Source: PGYR01 sp041675005
Lineage (GTDB): Bacteria > Bacteroidota > Ignavibacteria > Kapaibacteriales > UBA2268
Direction of reading: 5' to 3'
NCBI GenBank assembly: GCA_041675005.1
Contig: JBAYUQ010000006.1
Coordinates: 62,001 to 126,000, forward strand
DNA: 64,000 bases
Part shown: positions 62,922-64,000 of the stretch, piece after piece
Numbering within the stretch: position 1 is the first letter of the stretch
How the letters are laid out: every line of letters begins with the position of its first letter
Program-made: the position numbers and the translations under genes
Notes under the pieces: generated by a model
What the model was told of the DNA's origin: nothing
The model's database searches: none
Seen by the model: the letters and a program-made list of their open reading frames with translations, nothing else

Positions 62922-64000
62922 TTAAGTCTTTTGCTTTTTCTTTTTCGCTGCTGGGAAAAGAATATTATTCAAAATTAATCTGTACCCAGGTGAGTTTTTG
63001 TGTAAATCCAAATCCGTTGGAGGGTCGCCTATACCGTGTCTGTAGTCTTCTGGATCATGACCACCGTACCAAGTGAAAGTCCCACGGCCGTAGTTGCTAT
63101 GTATATAGCGTACTTCGTTTGTACCTTCTCTTTCAGCTAATATAGTAACTGACTTTTTAATTTTTTCTTTTGCGAAAGCCGTTGTTTGTCCCAAAAATCC
63201 TTGGACAATACCTGTGTGACATTGGGTAAGCATAGTTGGAACGGGATCATATTTGGCTGAAAACTCAAAAAGAGTGAAGTAATCAGATTCAGGATTGTTC
63301 AAACTAGTTGCTCCTACATCTATATCAGAAAATTCATATTCCGAAGGGTCCATAGTTAATCTAAAATTCTCAAAAGCGAAAGTCTTATCAAAATCTAGCT
63401 TGTCTTGTGCACTCATATCAGCTGGGTCACCATCGAACATAGTAGCTGCTATATCCAATCCCTCAGCCGCTAGAGCAATATCATAAGAGTCAGTCGCCGA
63501 GCACATAGCAAAGAGAAATCCGCCATTAGCGACGTACTCTTTGATTGTCTTAGCCACTTCTAATTTCATTTGCGAAACTTTAGCAAAGCCAAGCTTTTTA
63601 GCCATATTTTCATTAAGAGCAACTTGTTGTATGTACCAGGGAACATTGCGATAGTTAGCCCAGAATTTACCGAACTGCCCAGTAAAATCCTCGTGGTGGA
63701 GGTGGAGCCAATCATATTCTTTTAGCTTGCCGTTTATAACATCTTCATCCCAGACCATATCATAATCAACTTCGGCATATTCCAAAGCCATACGAACAGC
63801 GTCATCCCACGGCTGCGTACCTTTGGGTACATATACCGCAATAGTCGGAGCTTTTTCTAGCTTCACTACATCTTCGTTCACATTGTCGGCTTGCACTTCA
63901 GCGTAGATTTGCGCTGCATTACCATCAGATATCTGCTCGAAAGTCACCCCACGAACTCGGCACTCGAGAGCGATTTTCTCTGAGTAATCAGTCATGAATG
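62922..64000 (-). CDS. Conserved Bacteroidota protein often labelled asparagine synthetase B (N-terminus outside window)
   Basis: The visible 359 residues run to the window edge in frame; the Met at 63995 is probably internal because the family has a further N-terminal part. Segments: ECRVRGVTFEQISDG, WLHLHHEDFTGQFGKF, GGFLFAMCSATDSYDIAL, YIHSNYGRGTFTWYGGHDPE, HKNSPGYRLILNNILFPAAK and a basic end. I see no ATP-pyrophosphatase or amidotransferase motif of true AsnB in this part, so the common label is doubtful. The fold may be a glutamine-amidotransferase-like or ThuA-like Rossmann domain. Partial at its 5' end. Confidence 0.6.
   Translation of the reverse strand, partial: FMTDYSEKIALECRVRGVTFEQISDGNAAQIYAEVQADNVNEDVVKLEKAPTIAVYVPKGTQPWDDAVRMALEYAEVDYDMVWDEDVINGKLKEYDWLHLHHEDFTGQFGKFWANYRNVPWYIQQVALNENMAKKLGFAKVSQMKLEVAKTIKEYVANGGFLFAMCSATDSYDIALAAEGLDIAATMFDGDPADMSAQDKLDFDKTFAFENFRLTMDPSEYEFSDIDVGATSLNNPESDYFTLFEFSAKYDPVPTMLTQCHTGIVQGFLGQTTAFAKEKIKKSVTILAEREGTNEVRYIHSNYGRGTFTWYGGHDPEDYRHGIGDPPTDLDLHKNSPGYRLILNNILFPAAKKKKQKT

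Noticed and set aside
1..64000. tRNA, rRNA, tmRNA, CRISPR arrays, transposases or integrases
   Set aside because: I looked through the intergenic gaps and the gene products. I saw no cloverleaf with a T-loop, no regularly spaced repeats and no DDE or tyrosine recombinase motifs.

Overview
The window is a chromosomal segment from an AT-rich, Gram-negative, flagellated bacterium of the Bacteroidota/Chlorobi (FCB) assemblage. Three things point there. Several secreted proteins end in a type IX secretion (T9SS) sorting tail of the YPNP...G.Y...F.K type. Many lipoproteins and FCB-type families are present (DUF4397, DUF3109, IgGFc-binding-like, PD40/OmpA). A full set of flagellar basal-body genes and two flagellins sits beside them, which is rare in Bacteroidota proper and fits lineages such as Ignavibacteria or Kapabacteria. 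The lineage is an inference from gene content. Good Shine-Dalgarno sequences precede several genes.

Layout. 1-4.3 kb: the end of a membrane protein, a GPP34-family protein, then a minus-strand operon of a DUF3109 protein, rpoN (sigma-54) and pyrD. 4.5-7.1 kb: an FbpBC-like ABC importer. 7.3-9.2 kb: a large Cys-rich conserved protein of unknown function. 9.5-11.8 kb: a lipoprotein and a T9SS-secreted M28 peptidase. 11.9-13.8 kb: two flagellin paralogues behind a sigma-54-type promoter. 14.1-20.7 kb: a plus-strand run of aat, an OmpA/PD40 lipoprotein, PBP1A, a FAHD1-like hydrolase and an outer-membrane barrel lipoprotein. 20.7-22.4 kb: a repeat-rich stretch with three small envelope genes. 22.5-34.4 kb: one long minus-strand flagellar operon (flgB, flgC, a 98-aa unknown, fliE, F, G, H, I, J, a motE-like gene, fliK, flgD, a flg_new gene, flgE) led by a near-consensus sigma-54 promoter. 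Its order matches the Bacillus fla/che operon.

34.5-40.1 kb: an intergenic region with three DnaA-box-like sites (candidate oriC), an orphan antitoxin, a T9SS beta-propeller protein, a YoeB-type toxin-antitoxin pair between two perfect 35-bp direct repeats, then the origin-associated block rpmH-rnpA-yidD-yidC. rpmH is a 46-codon gene. 40.2-46 kb: a DUF4397 lipoprotein, a T9SS-secreted subtilisin and YjbQ. 46-56.7 kb (minus): a lipoprotein, SppA, a 1525-aa IgGFc-binding-like T9SS protein, Ppx/GppA, a small membrane protein and CdsA. 56.7-59 kb: a HAD phosphatase and a sensor kinase. 59-64 kb (minus): CcmB, an IgGFc-binding-like/beta-barrel fusion, a cohesin-like T9SS protein, and the C-terminal part of a conserved protein cut by the window end.

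How it fits together. rpoN and both sigma-54 promoters lie in the same window as the flagellar genes they probably serve; no sigma-54 activator gene is visible. Intergenic regions carry several families of hairpin repeats, two of them with arms that change together. No tRNA, rRNA, CRISPR array or transposase was found.
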